In this document: positions 7,722 through 16,958 of the stretch, in pieces
Layout: every line of letters begins with the position of its first letter
How positions within the stretch are numbered: the stretch's first letter is position 1
From: JACCXG01 sp963717745
GTDB taxonomy: Bacteria > Acidobacteriota > Vicinamibacteria > Vicinamibacterales > 2-12-FULL-66-21
NCBI GenBank assembly: GCA_963717745.1
Contig: CAVQXJ010000024.1
Coordinates: 310,001-374,000 of the forward strand
Reading direction: 5' to 3'
DNA length: 64,000 nt
Program-made: the position numbers and the translations under genes
Notes under the pieces: model-generated
The model's input: only the letters and a program-made list of their open reading frames with translations
The model's database searches: none
Told to the model about the DNA's origin: nothing

Positions 7722-8507
7722 GTGAGCCCGTCCGCCGGCTCCCGCTCGCGCCCTACCAGCTCGCATCCAGGAATGGCGATGCCGGGGATTCCGCCGTTTC
7801 ACTGGTGGCGCACCGTCTTCTTCCTGATCCCGCTGATCACCATCTACACGATCGTGCTGGGCACCATCTCGATCGTCTCGACGCTGTTCGATCGATCGGG
7901 CGATATCGGGCACTGGTGCGCTCGCACCTGGTCGTCCTTGATCCTGAGAACCACCGGCGTGCGAGTGTCGGTGAAGGGCGGAGAGTCGCTGGATCCGCGG
8001 CAGAGCTATGTGTTCGCCGCCAACCATCAGAGCATTTACGACATTCCGATCCTGTTCTGGTCGCTGCCGCTGCAGCTGCGGATCGTCGCCAAGGCGTCGC
8101 TGGGATCGATTCCGTTCCTGGGGTGGCACCTGCGCCGGACCGGCCATCTGCTGGTGAACCGCAAGAATCCAGGCGCTGACATCGTCGAGAAGATGCGGCG
8201 GCTGGTCAGCGAAGCGCATTCGCTGATCGTGTTCCCGGAGGGCACCCGCAGTGTCGACGGACGGCTCGGGCGCTTCAAGAAAGGCCCGTTTCTCGTCGCG
8301 GTCGACGCCGGCCTGCCGGTGGTGCCGGTGAGCGTGACCGGCAGCCGGCACGTCATGGCCAAAGGCCGGCTGATGGTCCGCCCCGGGAACGTCCAGGTGA
8401 CGATCCACGCGCCGATTCCCACCGTTGGTGTCGGACGGCATGACGTCGTCGCGTTCGCGGAGCGGGTACGAGAGGTCGTGCGCGCAGGGGTGGATGGATG
8501 TACGTGA
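7722..8507 (+). CDS. plsC: 1-acyl-sn-glycerol-3-phosphate acyltransferase (PlsC family)
   Basis: This inner-membrane enzyme family acylates lysophosphatidic acid to phosphatidic acid in phospholipid synthesis. An N-terminal hydrophobic segment (TVFFLIPLITIYTIVLGTIS) anchors the protein. The acyltransferase motifs are NHQSIYD (Asn101-His102 ... Asp107) and FPEGTRS from about residue 171, with a PVVPVSVTG block later. The GTG at 7722 is the longest option. ATG at 7773 or 7779 (MPGIPPFHWW) is also plausible and the latter has AGGA upstream. It overlaps the start of ispD by ten bases. Confidence 0.85.
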   Translation: MSPSAGSRSRPTSSHPGMAMPGIPPFHWWRTVFFLIPLITIYTIVLGTISIVSTLFDRSGDIGHWCARTWSSLILRTTGVRVSVKGGESLDPRQSYVFAANHQSIYDIPILFWSLPLQLRIVAKASLGSIPFLGWHLRRTGHLLVNRKNPGADIVEKMRRLVSEAHSLIVFPEGTRSVDGRLGRFKKGPFLVAVDAGLPVVPVSVTGSRHVMAKGRLMVRPGNVQVTIHAPIPTVGVGRHDVVAFAERVREVVRAGVDGCT

Positions 8508-9184
8508 CGGCCATCATCGCGGCTGGCGGCGCCGGTCACCGGCTGGGTGCCGGTGTGCCCAAGCAGCTGCTCGACGTTGGCGGCTGCTCCATCCTGTCCC
8601 GGACCGTCGACGCCTTCGCCGCGCATCCGGAGGTGGACGACGTGATCGTGGCGCTGCCGCCTGAGCTGGTGGACGCGCCGCCGCTCGAGCCAGGCGACGG
8701 GTTGAGCTTTCGTGTGGTGGCCGGCGGCTCCCGCCGTCAGGACTCGGTGGCCAACGCGTTCAGGGCGATCAGTCGGAACACCGACGTGGTGCTGGTGCAC
8801 GATGCCGCGCGGCCGTTCATCACCGGAGATCTGATCTCGAAAGTGATTCACGCGGCGGCGGAACACGGCGCGGCGATCGTGGCCCAGCCGGTGAGCGACA
8901 CCGTCAAGCGGGTTCGCCGCGACCAGGGTCTGCTGGCGGTGGTCGAGACGATTCCGCGCGAATCGGTGTTCCTGGCGCAGACGCCGCAGGCCTTTCGGGT
9001 GGACGTGCTCGGGGACGCCATCGCGCTTGGCGACTCCGGCGTCGATGCGACGGACGAAGCGGCGCTCGCCGAACGCGCCGGCCACGTCGTGCACATTGTC
9101 GAGGGGACGGCGAAGAATTTGAAAATCACGACGACCGACGATCTGGCCGAGGCGCGGCGGCGTTTCGAGAGCGAGCCGATTCGC
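8498..9184 (+). CDS. ispD: 2-C-methyl-D-erythritol 4-phosphate cytidylyltransferase, no stop codon of its own
   Basis: IspD joins CTP to methylerythritol phosphate in the MEP isoprenoid pathway. The N-terminal nucleotide-binding loop AAGGAGHRLGAGVPKQLL, VLVHDAARPF, QTPQAFR and DATDEAALAE are all present. Homology ends near RRRFES at about 9178. The frame then has no stop: it stays open through the whole ispF region and becomes the gltX frame. Since ispF begins one base out of frame at 9186, a single extra base could have split a fused IspDF bifunctional enzyme, a common arrangement. The end given here is the last codon before ispF. Confidence 0.9.
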
Positions 9185-9185
9185 A

Positions 9186-9683
9186 GTGACGGCCGATCGG
9201 ATCGGCACCGGCTACGACCTGCACCGGCTGGTCGAGGGGCGGCCCCTGCTGCTGGGTGGGATCCTGATTCCGGCGCCGCTCGGCGCGATGGGGCACTCGG
9301 ATGCCGACGTCGTCTGCCATGTGGCCACCGATGCGATCCTCGGCGCGGCGTCGCTCGGCGACATCGGCCGGCACTTCTCCGATACGGATCCGCGATGGAA
9401 GGGCGCCTCGAGCGTCGACCTGCTCGGACGCGCGGTCACGATGGTGCACACCGCCGGCTTTCGGGTCGTCAACCTGGATGTGGTCGTGGTGCTCGAGCGC
9501 CCGAAGATTGCCCCCTATCTCGAGCTGATCCGCGCCGAGCTCGCGCGCGTGCTGGAGGTGCCCGTCGATCGGGTCAGCGTCAAGGGCAAGACGAACGAAG
9601 GCGTGGACGCGGTCGGCCGCGGCGAAGCGATTGCGGCTCATGCCGTCGCGCTGCTGACGGTACACCACGAACGCGAGCGTTGA
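9186..9683 (+). CDS. ispF: 2-C-methyl-D-erythritol 2,4-cyclodiphosphate synthase
   Basis: The 165-residue protein makes the cyclic diphosphate in the MEP pathway. RIGTGYDLHRL supplies the metal-binding Asp-x-His, followed by GHSDADVVCH, LGAASLGDIGRHFSDTDP and SVKGKTNEGVDAVGRGEAI. GTG 9186 is the first available start; the frame is open back to 9123 and overlaps the end of IspD there. It therefore may be the C-terminal half of an IspDF fusion instead of a separate gene. gltX begins eight bases after its stop. Confidence 0.93.
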   Translation: MTADRIGTGYDLHRLVEGRPLLLGGILIPAPLGAMGHSDADVVCHVATDAILGAASLGDIGRHFSDTDPRWKGASSVDLLGRAVTMVHTAGFRVVNLDVVVVLERPKIAPYLELIRAELARVLEVPVDRVSVKGKTNEGVDAVGRGEAIAAHAVALLTVHHERER

Positions 9684-9691
9684 CAGCCAGG

Positions 9692-11203
9692 ATGCGGGTC
9701 CGCTTCGCTCCTTCGCCCACCGGTCAGTTGCACGTCGGCAACGCGCGGACCGCGCTGTTCAACTGGCTGCTCGCGCACGGCCACGACGGCACGATGATTC
9801 TGCGGATCGAGGATACCGATGCCGAGCGGTCCACTCGCGACTCGGAGACCGGGATTCTCGAGGATCTGCGCTGGCTGGGTCTGCACTGGGACGAAGGCCC
9901 CGATATCGGCGGGCCGCATGGTCCCTATCGTCAGTCGGAGCGGCTCCATCTGTACGCGTCCTACGCGAACGAACTGATCGCCGGCGGCAACGCGTACTAC
10001 TGCTTCTGTCCTCCCTCGAAGCTCGAACGCGACCGCAAGGAGGATCTCGCAGCCGGCCGGCCGCCGAAATACCACGGGACCTGCCGGGATGTGCCCGTCG
10101 GGCAGGCGCGCGCGCGTATGGAGGCGGGGGAGCGGCCGGTCATCCGATTCAAGGTTCCTCCGGCGACGGAGATCTCGTTCAACGATGCGGTGCGCGGCGA
10201 GGTGACCTTCAACACCGAGGTCATCGGCGACCCGGTCCTGGTCCGCTCCGACGGGCGCCCGGCCTACAACTTCGCGGTCGTGGTGGACGATGCGCTGATG
10301 GAAGTGACGCACGCGATCCGCGGCGAGGACCACATTTCGAACACGCCGCGCCAGCTGCTGCTGTATCGCGCGCTGGGATTCACGCCGCCGCAGTTCGCGC
10401 ACCTCTCGCTGGTGATGGGGCCGGATCACACGCCGCTGTCGAAGCGGCACGGCGCCACCTCGGTCGCCGAGTTCCGGCTGCGCGGGTACCTGCCGGAGGC
10501 GCTGGTCAACTACCTGGCGCTGATCGGCTGGTCGCCCGGGGCCTCGGCGCACGATCCCGGCACCAACGACGAGCTGTTGCCGGTGGCCGAGCTCGCGCGT
10601 CGCTTCGCGATCGAAGACGTCGGCCACGCCGCCGGGATCTTCGACGTCGAAAAGCTGTCGTGGATGAACCGCCACTACATGAAAGTGGCGGCGCCGAGCC
10701 GGATCGCGGCCGAGTCGATCCGCTACTTCGTCGCCCGCGGCTACGTCCGTCGGCGCACCGACGAGGCGCTGGAATACATCGCGTCGCTGCTGCCGATGGC
10801 GGTCGGATCCGTCGATCGGCTGGAGGAGATCCCGGAGCGCCTGCAGTTCCTGTTCGACTTCGATCCCGCCGCGGCGCTGCAGCAGCCGGACGTGGTGCAC
10901 GTGCTCGAACAGCGGGGGGCGCGCGACGTCATCCTGGCGCTGCCCGACGCGATCCAGGAGCCGCTCGACGACAAGGAGAAGTTCAGGGCGGTCGCCACCC
11001 GGGTGCGCGAGCGGACCGGGATGAAAGGGAAGGCGCTGTTCCACCCGATTCGGGTCGCGCTGACCGGGTCGGACGGCGGGCCGGAGCTCGATCTGGCCGT
11101 CCCTGCGATCGATCGCGGTGCGACGCTGCCGCCGGCCGCGGCGGTCGCGAAGATTGTCGGGTGCCGCGAGCGGGCGCAGCTGTTTGCGAAGGCGATCGGG
11201 TGA
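9692..11203 (+). CDS. gltX: Glutamyl-tRNA synthetase
   Basis: This class I aminoacyl-tRNA synthetase charges tRNA-Glu (503 residues). The HIGH-like motif is HVGN at residues 14-17 and the KMSKS-like motif is PLSKRHGAT with Lys251. A probable zinc site is CFC followed by Tyr-x3-Cys (YHGTC). ATG 9692 gives the expected MRVRFAPSPTGQ. The reading frame is continuous upstream all the way to the ispD start, so no stop separates them in this frame. Its stop overlaps the rlmB start. Confidence 0.96.
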   Translation: MRVRFAPSPTGQLHVGNARTALFNWLLAHGHDGTMILRIEDTDAERSTRDSETGILEDLRWLGLHWDEGPDIGGPHGPYRQSERLHLYASYANELIAGGNAYYCFCPPSKLERDRKEDLAAGRPPKYHGTCRDVPVGQARARMEAGERPVIRFKVPPATEISFNDAVRGEVTFNTEVIGDPVLVRSDGRPAYNFAVVVDDALMEVTHAIRGEDHISNTPRQLLLYRALGFTPPQFAHLSLVMGPDHTPLSKRHGATSVAEFRLRGYLPEALVNYLALIGWSPGASAHDPGTNDELLPVAELARRFAIEDVGHAAGIFDVEKLSWMNRHYMKVAAPSRIAAESIRYFVARGYVRRRTDEALEYIASLLPMAVGSVDRLEEIPERLQFLFDFDPAAALQQPDVVHVLEQRGARDVILALPDAIQEPLDDKEKFRAVATRVRERTGMKGKALFHPIRVALTGSDGGPELDLAVPAIDRGATLPPAAAVAKIVGCRERAQLFAKAIG

Positions 11204-11931
11204 TCATCTACGGGATCAACCCCGTCCTGGAGGCCTTGCGCGTGGGGCGCGTGCGCCGCGTCCGCGTCGCAGATCGCGCCGACAAGCGGGCGGAGGAAAT
11301 CTTCGCGCTGGCGCGCGCCAAGGGGGTTCGCGTCGAGCGGGTGGATGTCGAGACGCTCGAACGCGACTCGCGCGGTGGCGTGCATCAGGGCGTGGTCGCC
11401 GACCTCCAGCCACTCCCCGACTACAGCGTGGCGGAGCTCGTCGCGGCCGCCGCCCCCGACCCGCCGCTGATCGTCGTGCTCGACGGGGTGGAAGACCCGC
11501 ACAACATCGGCGCGGTGCTCCGATCGGTGGATGCGGCCGGGGCCCATGGCGCGATCCGGCAGGCGCGCCATGCCGCGCCGCTCGACGGCGTCGCGATGAA
11601 GGCGTCCGCCGGCGCGGCCGCCTCCGTCCGGATCGCGACCGTCGTCAATATCGCCCGGGCGGTGGAAGAGCTCAAGGAGGCCGGGGTGTGGACCGTCGGG
11701 CTCACCGGAGATGCGCCGGACCGCTACGATGAGGTCGACATGACGGTGCCGACCGCGGTGGTGGTCGGGGCCGAAGGGACCGGCCTCCGGCGGCTGGTTC
11801 GCGAGCGCTGCGACCGGGTGGCGTCCATCCCGATGCGGGGGGCGGTGTCGAGCCTGAACGTCTCGGTGGCCGCGGCAGTGACATTGTTCGAAGCGGCACG
11901 GCAGAGGCGGGTCAAGCGCGGAAGAACATGA
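11200..11931 (+). CDS. rlmB: 23S rRNA 2'-O-methyltransferase, RlmB/TrmH type (SpoU family)
   Basis: The 243-residue product has the SpoU substrate-binding N-domain (IYGINPVLEAL...GGVHQGVVA). Its knotted methyltransferase domain carries DGVEDPHNIGAVLRS, VVVGAEGTGLRRLV and SIPMRGAVSSLNVSVAAAV. RlmB methylates G2251 in the peptidyl-transferase centre in E. coli; the exact nucleotide here is inferred. GTG 11200 overlaps the gltX TGA, implying coupling. Confidence 0.92.
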   Translation: MIIYGINPVLEALRVGRVRRVRVADRADKRAEEIFALARAKGVRVERVDVETLERDSRGGVHQGVVADLQPLPDYSVAELVAAAAPDPPLIVVLDGVEDPHNIGAVLRSVDAAGAHGAIRQARHAAPLDGVAMKASAGAAASVRIATVVNIARAVEELKEAGVWTVGLTGDAPDRYDEVDMTVPTAVVVGAEGTGLRRLVRERCDRVASIPMRGAVSSLNVSVAAAVTLFEAARQRRVKRGRT

Positions 11932-11947
11932 AAAATCGGCCACTCGC

Positions 11948-11977
11948 TTGCACCCGTGGCATGCCGTGTGCTACAAA
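11948..11977 (+). promoter_or_regulatory. Candidate sigma-70 promoter for the tRNA cluster
   Basis: TTGCAC and TACAAA are spaced by 18 bases, and the -10 ends 15 bases before the first tRNA base. The match to consensus is moderate, but the position is right for tRNA-Thr and possibly the following tRNAs and tuf. Confidence 0.45.
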
Positions 11978-11992
11978 TACTCTTTTGTCTGG

Positions 11993-12069
11993 GCTGGCGT
12001 AGCTCAGTCCGGTAGAGCAGCTGATTTGTAATCAGCCGGTCGGGGGTTCAAATCCCTTCGCCAGCTCCA
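11993..12069 (+). tRNA. tRNA-Thr (anticodon TGT)
   Basis: The cloverleaf has the acceptor GCTGGCG/CGCCAGC, the anticodon stem CTGAT/ATCAG enclosing a TTTGTAA loop, the T-loop TTCAAAT and an encoded CCA. The anticodon TGT reads ACA. It corresponds to thrU, the first member of the E. coli tufB tRNA cluster. Confidence 0.96.
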
Positions 12070-12175
12070 CGAGTCTAACAACGAGAAATTCGCAAAGCGC
12101 GCAAATTTCCTGACAAATCAATTGGTCTCGTGGAGTGCGGCGGAGCGTGCTCGGTTGCGGACCCACGGGAGCTCC

Positions 12176-12259
12176 GGCGAGGTAGCGAAGCGGTCAAACG
12201 CAGCAGACTGTAAATCTGTCGGCCCAGCGCCTTCGAAGGTTCGAATCCTTCCCTCGCCA
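12176..12259 (+). tRNA. tRNA-Tyr (anticodon GTA)
   Basis: This is a class II tRNA with a long variable arm. The acceptor is GGCGAGG/CCTCGCC, the anticodon stem CAGA/TCTG encloses CTGTAAA with anticodon GTA, and the T-arm is GAAGG-TTCGAAT-CCTTC. The 3' end reads A then TCA, so CCA is not encoded. Confidence 0.95.
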
Positions 12260-12301
12260 TCATTCGACTCGGCCCTCAACGCTGCCCGGGCCGAGGCGAA
12301 T

Positions 12302-12331
12302 GCCCTGAGCGAGCGCAGCGAGTCGAAGGGC
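12302..12331. repeat. Dispersed palindromic repeat CCCTGAGCGAG...GTCGAAGGG
   Basis: A GCCCT...AGGGC palindrome with the core GAGCGAGCGCAGCGAGTCGA lies between tRNA-Tyr and tRNA-Gly. Units of this type are common in high-GC genomes. A related CCCGAGCGGAGTCGAGGG unit lies inside the ceramidase-like gene near 49897-49921. Confidence 0.6.
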
Positions 12332-12531
12332 CTCGCTCATGACGGAGCCAGCCCGATGAGCAGGTTCCGGCAGACGATGCCAGCGATTGAGCGGATCCGC
12401 GGTGCCAGGGAGGCGGAAGGCGGGAAGCAAGAAGGGTTTGCGGGGCTTGCCCGTAGGGCCGGAGGCGAGCGACAGAGGATTCGCGGGCTTGCCCGCCGTA
12501 GCGCCTGGGGGCGCAGCGAGCAGGCGCGAAG

Positions 12532-12606
12532 GCGGGAGTAACTCAATGGTAGAGTCACAGCCTTCCAAGCTGTTGGTTGCGGGTTCGATTCCCGTCTCCC
12601 GCTCCA
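12532..12606 (+). tRNA. tRNA-Gly (anticodon TCC)
   Basis: The acceptor is GCGGGAG/CTCCCGC, the anticodon stem ACAGC/GCTGT encloses CTTCCAA (anticodon TCC), the T-loop is TTCGATT and CCA is encoded. It is the glyT position of the conserved tufB cluster. The 50 bases before it are a REP-like unit ending GCGAAGGCGGG, which runs into the acceptor stem. Confidence 0.95.
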
Positions 12607-12815
12607 ACCTTCGCTCGCTAGAGCCTTCGGCCGAGGCGAGCTACGGTTGGCAAGCCAGTGAGGCTCTGCGCCCGTCGGGTTGAAGGGAGCGTTCGGACGT
12701 CGCTGCCGAATCGCGCCGACTTGTCGGCCGTAGCGGCGAGGCAGCGAAGCAGCGAGCCGCGAAGGCCGGCCGACTTGTCGGCCGTAGCTGCGAGCGAAGC
12801 GAGCGATCAGCGAAG
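12607..12815. repeat. Inter-tRNA repeats, GCCGTAGC and CGACTTGTCGGCC units
   Basis: The gap between tRNA-Gly and tRNA-Thr(GGT) holds no gene. It contains two copies of CGACTTGTCGGCCGTAGC (near 12717 and 12771) and a GAGCTACGGTTGGCAAGCC unit. The latter recurs in variant form near 12921 and 13039, downstream of tRNA-Thr. The units form several short hairpins. Confidence 0.6.
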
Positions 12816-12891
<76 letters not shown>

Positions 12892-13080
12892 TCCTTCGCT
12901 CGGCGCGTGAATGGGGCGCCGAGCTACGGATGGCAAGCCAACCTCGTGACGCGGCCGACAGCGGGGGCGCTTGTCCGCCGTAGCTCGCGTAGCGAGCGAA
13001 GTGGAAGCGACGGTGGGCTGAGGTTGACGCCGACGTGAGCTACGGATGCCAAGCCGGACCGAAGCGGCCGACTGGCGGGC
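12892..13080. repeat. REP-like repeats in the tRNA-Thr to tuf gap
   Basis: Two GAGCTACGGATG(G/C)CAAGCC units and a CTTGTCCGCCGTAGCTCGCG unit occupy most of the gap. The tuf leader that follows has a GATAAT at 13098 without a convincing -35 box. Confidence 0.55.
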
Positions 13081-13173
13081 CGAGCCGATTTTTACGAGAT
13101 AATCGAAAGTTCCACAGGGCAACGATACACGAGCCTAGAGGACTGACAGGGCGGAGACGCAACGCGAGGGCAC

Positions 13174-14373
<1,200 letters not shown>

Positions 14374-14375
14374 TG

Positions 14376-14466
14376 CTGCTGACTCGCGGTCCGCAGTCCG
14401 TGGTCCGCGGTCCGGTTTCCGGATCGCGGCCCACGGACCGCGGACCGCGGACCACGAGCCAGGAGC
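14376..14466. repeat. Word-repeat palindrome (GGTCCGCGG type) before rpmG
   Basis: GCGGTCCGCAGTCCGTGG words on the left are complementary to CCACGGACCGCGGACC words on the right, with GGTTTCCGGATCG at the centre. It has the same design as the other gap elements but a GC-rich word. An AGGAG for rpmG follows directly. Confidence 0.8.
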
Positions 14467-14472
14467 GAAGCA

Positions 14473-14622
14473 ATGCGAGACATCATCAACCTGGCGTGCC
14501 AGGAGTGCAAGCGGCGCAACTACAGCACGACCAAGAACAAGAAGAAGACGACCGAGCGGCTCGAGTTCAGCAAGTTCTGCCGCTTCTGCCGGAAACACAC
14601 GGCGCACAGAGAGACGAAGTAG
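14473..14622 (+). CDS. rpmG: 50S ribosomal protein L33
   Basis: This is a 49-residue protein of the large subunit. It has the zinc-ribbon form with Cys9, Cys12, Cys36 and Cys39 (LACQECK and KFCRFCRKH). NYSTTKNKKKTTERLEFSKFC is the family core. AGGAG lies nine bases before the ATG. It precedes tRNA-Trp and secE, the usual arrangement. Confidence 0.95.
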   Translation: MRDIINLACQECKRRNYSTTKNKKKTTERLEFSKFCRFCRKHTAHRETK

Positions 14623-14628
14623 GTTCGT

Positions 14629-14704
14629 AGGACAGTAGCTCAATTGGCAGAGCACCGGTCTCCAAAACCGGGGGTTGGGGGTTCGATTCCCTCCTGTCCT
14701 GCCA
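14629..14704 (+). tRNA. tRNA-Trp (anticodon CCA)
   Basis: The acceptor is AGGACAG/CTGTCCT, the anticodon stem CCGGT/ACCGG encloses CTCCAAA (anticodon CCA), the T-loop is TTCGATT and CCA is encoded. It starts six bases after rpmG and is probably cotranscribed with rpmG and secE. Confidence 0.96.
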
Positions 14705-14761
14705 GTTCGAAGTCGGAGCGGGTCGGACAGTGGAGCGGGCGGGCCAGGTGAAACAAACGAG

Positions 14762-15031
14762 ATGAAGCCGGCAAGAAACGACGACCACGACGACTCGTTC
14801 GGCGGCCGGGCCAAGGAGAGCGTGACGGGCTGGTGGGGCCGGTCGCGGCGCTTCCTGGCCGAGGTCCGCAACGAAATGGGGCGCGTGACGTGGCCGAGCC
14901 GCAAGGAAGTCTACGCCACGACGGTCGTCGTCATTCTGACGTCGATCCTGTTCGGCATATACCTCTATGGCATCGACCTCATGCTGAATGCGCTGATGGC
15001 ATGGATATTCAGGACCTTCGGGACGGCATAA
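14762..15031 (+). CDS. secE: Preprotein translocase subunit SecE
   Basis: SecE (89 residues) clamps SecY in the Sec translocon. A charged N-terminus leads to the conserved amphipathic segment FLAEVRNEMGRVTWPSRKEVYATT, followed by one transmembrane helix (VVVILTSILFGIYLYGIDLMLNAL). ATG 14762 is chosen because the upstream frame runs into tRNA-Trp. nusG starts six bases downstream. Confidence 0.95.
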   Translation: MKPARNDDHDDSFGGRAKESVTGWWGRSRRFLAEVRNEMGRVTWPSRKEVYATTVVVILTSILFGIYLYGIDLMLNALMAWIFRTFGTA

Positions 15032-15036
15032 GACGC

Positions 15037-15579
15037 ATGACGGACGATCGCACGAAGCAGTGGTACATCGTGCACACCTACTCCGGCTTCGAGAACAAGG
15101 TGAAGGAGTCGCTCGAGCAGCGGGTGCACGCCTACGGGCTCCAGGACGAGATCGGCGAAGTCCTGATTCCCACCGAACAGGTCGCGGAAATGCGCGGCGG
15201 CAAGAAGGTGGTCAGCTCCAAGCGGTTCTTCCCGGGCTACATCCTGGTCGAGATGAACATGTCCGACCATGCGTGGCACGTGGTGAAGAACACGCCGAAG
15301 GTGACCGGCTTCGTCGGCGCCGGCGCCAAGCCGACGCCGCTGTCGCGGGAAGAGGTCGACCAGATCCTGAACCAGGTGACCGAGGCCGCGGAAAAGCCGA
15401 AGCCGAAGTACACCTTCGAGAAGGGCGACCAGGTGCGCATCAACGAGGGACCGTTCACCAGCTTCAACGGCGTGGTGGACGAGGTCAACCTCGACCGCAA
15501 CACGCTCAAGGTGATGGTGACCATCTTCGGCCGCGCCACGCCGGTCGAATTGGACTTTTTGCAGGTGGAGAAGCTCTGA
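15037..15579 (+). CDS. nusG: Transcription termination/antitermination factor NusG
   Basis: NusG (180 residues) binds RNA polymerase and links it to Rho or ribosomes. The NGN domain begins KQWYIVHTYSGFENKVKESL and contains FFPGYILVEMNM. The KOW domain has FEKGDQVRINEGPFTSFNGVVDEV. secE-nusG-rplK is the conserved order. Confidence 0.97.
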   Translation: MTDDRTKQWYIVHTYSGFENKVKESLEQRVHAYGLQDEIGEVLIPTEQVAEMRGGKKVVSSKRFFPGYILVEMNMSDHAWHVVKNTPKVTGFVGAGAKPTPLSREEVDQILNQVTEAAEKPKPKYTFEKGDQVRINEGPFTSFNGVVDEVNLDRNTLKVMVTIFGRATPVELDFLQVEKL

Positions 15580-15587
15580 GTCGAGGT

Positions 15588-15684
15588 TCGCAGTTTGCAG
15601 TCTCCAGCTCTCGACGAGAACGACCGGTTCTGAGCCCCGGGAACTCTGACTGGCAACCGGGACACTGATTACTGGCGAACTGAG
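15588..15684. repeat. Word-repeat sequence (ACTGGCAAC type) before rplK
   Basis: The gap is made of GAACTCTGACTGGCAACCGGG and ACTGATTACTGGCGAACTG-like words, with weaker complementary words (GCAGTTTGCAGTCTCCAG) on the left. It shares words with the element at 17519-17592 but is a poorer palindrome. Confidence 0.5.
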
Positions 15685-15687
15685 ACA

Positions 15688-16113
15688 ATGGCCAAAAAAG
15701 TCACGGCAATGGTGAAGCTCCAGATCGCGGCGGGGAAAGCCACCCCGGCGCCGCCTGTGGGAACCGCCCTCGGTCCTCACGGCGTCAATATCATGGACTT
15801 CTGCAAGAACTTCAATGCGAAGACCAGCAAAGACGAGGGGTTGATCATCCCGGTCGTGGTCACGGTCTACGCCGACCGGTCCTACAGCTTCATCACCAAG
15901 ACGCCCCCGGCGTCGATCCTGCTGAAGCGCGCCGCGAACCTGGCGAAAGGCTCGGCCGAGCCCAACAAGAACAAGGTGGGCACGGTCACCAAGAAGCAGG
16001 TCGAGGACATCGCCAAGCTCAAGATGCCGGACCTCAACGCCGAGTCGCTCGATGCCGCGTACAGGACGGTGGCGGGAACGGCCCGGTCAATGGGGATCGA
16101 CGTCGTCGGGTAG
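15688..16113 (+). CDS. rplK: 50S ribosomal protein L11
   Basis: L11 (141 residues, standard length) forms the GTPase-associated centre on 23S rRNA. KLQIAAGKATPAPPVGTALGPHGVNIMDFCKNFN and the C-terminal rRNA-binding KVGTVTKKQVEDIAKLKMPDLNA are typical. No strong Shine-Dalgarno is seen. It is the first gene of the rplK-rplA-rplJ-rplL set. Confidence 0.97.
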   Translation: MAKKVTAMVKLQIAAGKATPAPPVGTALGPHGVNIMDFCKNFNAKTSKDEGLIIPVVVTVYADRSYSFITKTPPASILLKRAANLAKGSAEPNKNKVGTVTKKQVEDIAKLKMPDLNAESLDAAYRTVAGTARSMGIDVVG

Positions 16114-16114
16114 A

Positions 16115-16197
16115 AATGGCAAAAATGCCAAAAATGCCAAGACTGCCAAAAATTTTGGCACTTTTGGCAATTCTGGCACTTTTGGCATTCCCAGGTC
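16115..16197. repeat. Word-repeat palindrome (TGCCAAAA type) before rplA
   Basis: ATGGCAAAAATGCCAAAAATGCC words on the left face TTTTGGCACTTTTGGCA and TTTTGGCATT words on the right, meeting at AAAATTTT. It is the second copy of the word family seen at 1730-1826, fourteen kilobases away. Confidence 0.85.
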
Positions 16198-16253
16198 GGT
16201 AGCAGCAAGAGTGGGAGGCCGCTCGGCGGCCGTTAGCACCACGGGAGCACTGA

Positions 16254-16958
16254 ATGCGAAAGACAGGCAAGAAATTCGCTGCCGCCCGGCAGCAGGTTCC
16301 CGATCGTCCGCACACGATCGAAGAGGCCATTCCGCTCATGCAGAAGGTGAAGTTCGCGAAGTTCGACGAGACCGTCGAGATCGCGCTTCGCCTCGGGGTC
16401 GATCCCAAGCACGCCGACCAGATGGTTCGCGGCACCGTGGTCCTGCCCCATGGGCTCGGCAAGAGCAAGCGGGTGCTGGCGATTGCCGGCGCCGAGAAGC
16501 AGAAGGACGCGCTGGAAGCCGGCGCCGACTTCGTGGGTGGTGAAGAGCTGGTCGACAAGATCCAGGGCGGCTGGATGGACTTCGACGCCGTGGTCGCGAC
16601 TCCCGACATGATGCGGGCGGTCGGCAAGCTCGGGAAGGTGCTCGGCCCGCGCGGCCTGATGCCCAACCCGAAGACCGGCACGGTCACCCCGAACATCGGC
16701 CAGGCGGTGCGCGAGATCAAGGCCGGCAAGGTCGAATTCCGGGTCGACAAGACCGGCATCGTGCACGCGCCGGTCGGCAAGATCTCGTTCCCGTCGCAGA
16801 GCCTGATCGAGAACACGCATGCGCTGGTCGACAGCGTGGTGAAAGCCAAGCCGTCGGCGGCCAAAGGCAAGTTCCTCCGCAGCGTGACCATGTCCTCGAC
16901 GATGGGTCCGGGCATCGTGATCGATACGACCCATGTAACCGAAGTGGTGAAGCACTGA
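16254..16958 (+). CDS. rplA: 50S ribosomal protein L1
   Basis: L1 (234 residues) binds the L1 stalk of 23S rRNA and, in many bacteria, represses its own mRNA. KFDETVEIALRLGVDPKHADQMVRGTVVLPHG and the signature PRGLMPNPKTGTVTP are present. GGAG precedes the ATG. Its last base overlaps the first base of rplJ. Confidence 0.97.
   Translation: MRKTGKKFAAARQQVPDRPHTIEEAIPLMQKVKFAKFDETVEIALRLGVDPKHADQMVRGTVVLPHGLGKSKRVLAIAGAEKQKDALEAGADFVGGEELVDKIQGGWMDFDAVVATPDMMRAVGKLGKVLGPRGLMPNPKTGTVTPNIGQAVREIKAGKVEFRVDKTGIVHAPVGKISFPSQSLIENTHALVDSVVKAKPSAAKGKFLRSVTMSSTMGPGIVIDTTHVTEVVKH

Noticed and set aside
13098..13103. GATAAT as a tuf promoter -10 box
   Set aside because: No acceptable -35 sequence lies 16-18 bases upstream, so I do not list it as a promoter.
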